Assembly: GCA_900545535.1 (NCBI GenBank)
Contig: UQZN01000022.1
Span: 1-44,022 of the forward strand
From: an uncultured Phascolarctobacterium sp.
Lineage (GTDB): Bacteria > Bacillota > Negativicutes > Acidaminococcales > Acidaminococcaceae
Direction of reading: 5' to 3'
DNA: 44,022 nucleotides
A program made the translations under genes and the position numbers. Positions 42,302 through 44,022 of this stretch are shown here, piece after piece; within the stretch, counting starts at the first letter, position 1; each line of letters begins with the position of its first letter. The notes below the pieces were generated by a model that saw only the letters and a list, made by a program, of their open reading frames with translations, had not been told where the DNA came from and did not search any database.

Positions 42302-43183
42302 ATGGATCTATTGCAGCTCAAGTATTTTAAAGTAGTAGCCGAACAGGAACATATTACTAAATCGGCCAAGCTGTTGATGGTATCGCAGCCTTATCTCAGC
42401 GCGCTTATCGGCCGTCTGGAAGAAGAAATGGGCGGGCAGCTGTTTGACCGCGATGGCCGCAGAGTCGTGTTGAACGAATACGGTAAGATCCTTTTACATC
42501 ACGTCAATGAAGCCCTGCAGCATCTGGAAGACGCTAAAAAAGAGATCTCGGATATGCGCTCGCGCGATACCAAATATATCCGTCTGGGCAGCAGCAGTAC
42601 CATGCTCTCCAAACGCTGGCTGGTCGATTTTCTGAAGGAACATGAAGATATTCGCTTAGCGCATTTATTGTCACCACACAGTGATATTATGGAAGGGCTG
42701 CTCAGCGGCCGCTTTGATTTTGGCCTGACGACCAATAAGTTTGACCACCCCAGAATAATTTCCATACCCTTGTGGAAAGACCGGTATACCGTGCTGGTCG
42801 GAGCTAAACATCCTATGGCCAGACGTAAAAAGATCTATCTTAAGGATCTGAAAGACGAAAAGATCTGTGCCCTGCCGGAAGACCAGAGCAAGCTGCGCAT
42901 TGTTGATGAACTGTGTAAAAAGACTGACATCGAGCTGGATTTTGTGTTGGAAGGCAATGTCGAAGTTTTAAGTGATTATATGCGTGAAGGCAGAGGCGTT
43001 TCTTTTGGCCTGTCCAGTGCTAAAGATACCTATATCGACATCTGTTCTATTCCTTTGGCCGACGAGGTCGGTGAAGTAAGTATTTACCTGTCATGGTGCG
43101 GCGAGCGTTATCTCACCAATTCTATGCTGACCCTGCAGCGCTATTTGAGTGACGTAGGGCGCAGGATCGAAAGTGAGCTGTAA
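42302..43183 (+). CDS. LysR family transcriptional regulator
   Basis: The 293-residue protein starts MDLLQLKYFKVVAEQEHITKSAKLL, the classical LysR winged helix-turn-helix at residues 1-60 (recognition helix near QPYLSALIGRLEEEMG). A linker helix and the periplasmic-binding-like effector domain at about 90-290 follow. AAGGAG lies upstream of the ATG. It is divergent from the MFS-amidohydrolase pair, the usual arrangement for a regulator that activates its neighbours when the substrate is present. The effector is not predictable. Confidence 0.93.
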   Translation: MDLLQLKYFKVVAEQEHITKSAKLLMVSQPYLSALIGRLEEEMGGQLFDRDGRRVVLNEYGKILLHHVNEALQHLEDAKKEISDMRSRDTKYIRLGSSSTMLSKRWLVDFLKEHEDIRLAHLLSPHSDIMEGLLSGRFDFGLTTNKFDHPRIISIPLWKDRYTVLVGAKHPMARRKKIYLKDLKDEKICALPEDQSKLRIVDELCKKTDIELDFVLEGNVEVLSDYMREGRGVSFGLSSAKDTYIDICSIPLADEVGEVSIYLSWCGERYLTNSMLTLQRYLSDVGRRIESEL

Positions 43184-43217
43184 GCAGATTGCCATATAGT
43201 ATAAAAATATAGTGAAC

Positions 43218-43259
43218 AAATAAAACAACCCGTAGCAAAAGCTGCGGGTTGTTTTATTT
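43218..43259 (+). terminator. strong terminator after lysR-type gene
   Basis: A 19-bp stem (43218-43236 with 43241-43259) has one G-U pair and an AAAA loop, and ends in a T-rich tract. Confidence 0.9.
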
Positions 43260-43594
43260 GTGTTTGAACGTACTACCTGTTTGTATATGGATTTTTAGTT
43301 GTTTAAAAATCACCAACTGTGTATTACTGCTAACTTCGGCGGCTGGCAAGCTTTTGACCTGCGCAGACGTCGACAGTTGTAAAGCTGCTGGCGTAATGCG
43401 CCGGGCAAGACACTCGCAAAGTTTTACTTACAACAAAAAGTAGGTGTCTTGCGGGGGGGTACAAGTGTGCTATAATAGGTGCGAATATTATTTTAACAAA
43501 TGTTTTTAAAGTTTCGGTAAATAAAATCAGAGTTTCAGCAAAGTAAAACAAAGGCAAAGCAATATTTTCAGCAGCGCAGAGTGGGGGTGTAAGG
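43260..43594 (+). promoter_or_regulatory. 335-base intergenic region with XRE-gene promoter, G7 tract and inverted repeat
   Basis: No gene is seen. TTGCGG (43449-43454) and TATAAT (43471-43476) are 16 bases apart with seven G bases at 43453-43459. GCAAGACAC (43405-43413) and GTGTCTTGC (43444-43452) are perfect inverted copies 30 bases apart, the second running into the -35. The transcript would have a leader of about 110 bases before the XRE gene. Confidence 0.55.
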
Positions 43595-43936
43595 GTGTAT
43601 GACGAAAAATGCCTGAAAAATATCGGCGGCAATATCCGTTTTCTGCGCATGGCCAGACAGCTGAGCCAGCAGGAACTGGCACAGCGTATAGATGTCAGCC
43701 AGACCCATCTGAGTAATCTGGAACGTAACCATGTCAACGTCAACCTGAAGCTGCTGCTGCGTATCGCCAATGTGCTGGAATGCCCGCTGGAAGTATTTTT
43801 GGATACTCAGGCGGCGTTGGACTGGGGCAAAGAGCAGGCTGAAAAGGCTGCATTCGAGCAGGAAACTCCTGCAGAAGTCTATACGCTAGAGGAAGTGCGG
43901 CAGCTTTTGCAGCTTGTAAGGCTGTCGCACAGGTAA
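43595..43936 (+). CDS. XRE-family transcriptional regulator
   Basis: The 113-residue protein has a lambda-repressor-type helix-turn-helix at about residues 10-65 (IRFLRMARQLSQQELAQRI; VSQTHLSNLERN) followed by a short, partly helical tail that may mediate dimerisation. Size and layout recall SinR/SlrR-like small regulators. The start is a GTG at 43595 with GGGGGTG (43583-43589) upstream. An ATG at 43599 is in another frame and soon stops. Its promoter is nearly the same as that of the polysaccharide operon. Confidence 0.85.
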   Translation: MYDEKCLKNIGGNIRFLRMARQLSQQELAQRIDVSQTHLSNLERNHVNVNLKLLLRIANVLECPLEVFLDTQAALDWGKEQAEKAAFEQETPAEVYTLEEVRQLLQLVRLSHR

Positions 43937-44022
43937 AATGCTGTAACCGCGGCAACAGCTGCGGAGGATATATTAAATTTACCAGACAGGGAGGCGGTCA
44001 GGTATAAACAAAGCAGCCCAAA
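43937..44022. other. window end, next gene not resolvable
   Basis: Two ribosome-site-like sequences (GGAGG at 43963-43967 and GGGAGG near 43989-43994) are present, but no ATG, GTG or TTG opens a frame at the right distance before the window ends. Confidence 0.35.

Noticed and set aside
44004..44022. Possible gene start using ATA at 44004 (N K A A Q after the start)
   Set aside because: Only five further codons are visible and the start is non-standard, so no gene can be claimed.
1..44022. CRISPR arrays, insertion sequences, rRNA
   Set aside because: No regular spaced repeats, transposase frames, terminal inverted repeats with target duplications, or rRNA sequence were found by reading.

Overview
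The window reads as chromosomal DNA of a Gram-negative-type Firmicute, most likely a member of the Negativicutes (Acidaminococcaceae/Selenomonadales-like). This is inferred. Ribosome binding sites are strong GGAGG types, there is a SAM-I riboswitch, and Firmicute-style families are present (YitT, DUF3842). At the same time a glycosyltransferase family 9 (heptosyltransferase-type) gene and an LPS/O-antigen-like Wzx/Wzy locus point to an outer membrane. No rRNA, CRISPR array, insertion sequence or intact phage gene was seen.

Layout. 1-1000: a small PAS protein and a tRNA-Arg(CCG) on the minus strand. 1081-5062: a YitT membrane protein, a convergent NagD-like HAD phosphatase, then DUF3842, a YbgC-type thioesterase, a CofE-like ligase and a membrane-anchored hypothetical protein. 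5195-9284: a closely packed run of HyuA-like protein, histone-deacetylase-like amidohydrolase with a C-terminal zinc ribbon, RdgB and a YfcE-type phosphodiesterase. 9414-12073: malic enzyme plus two-subunit class I fumarase. 12132-13206: SAM-I riboswitch controlling an orphan MetQ lipoprotein. 13453-22583: a surface polysaccharide locus, very AT-rich from about 15000 onward, followed by an AAA ATPase. 24040-26545: SfsA, an RlmI-like rRNA methyltransferase and an HD-domain protein. 26717-32775 (minus): gltBD glutamate synthase. 33077-37603: YbjN-like protein, Ca2+-type P-ATPase and CNNM/CorC-type protein. 37662-38621 (minus): a lactate/malate dehydrogenase family enzyme with malate-type residues. 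38749-43183: amidohydrolase and MFS transporter (minus) divergent from a LysR regulator. 43595-43936: an XRE regulator.

How the genes fit together. Malic enzyme, fumarase, the malate-type dehydrogenase and glutamate synthase outline C4-dicarboxylate and nitrogen metabolism. The promoters of three of these units (malic enzyme-fumarase, gltBD, mdh-like) each carry paired GTATAC palindromes flanking or overlapping the promoter core, which suggests one shared regulator.

Most notable signals. (1) The polysaccharide operon promoter has eight G bases inside its -35/-10 region. A near-identical promoter with seven G bases precedes the XRE gene 30 kb away. The acyltransferase gene of the same operon carries a seven-G run in its reading frame. 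Together these suggest phase-variable surface polysaccharide. (2) A 33-codon relic of a second glycosylphosphotransferase 3' end lies just after the acyltransferase, a likely scar of cassette exchange. (3) The paired GTATAC sites. All three need experimental or comparative confirmation.
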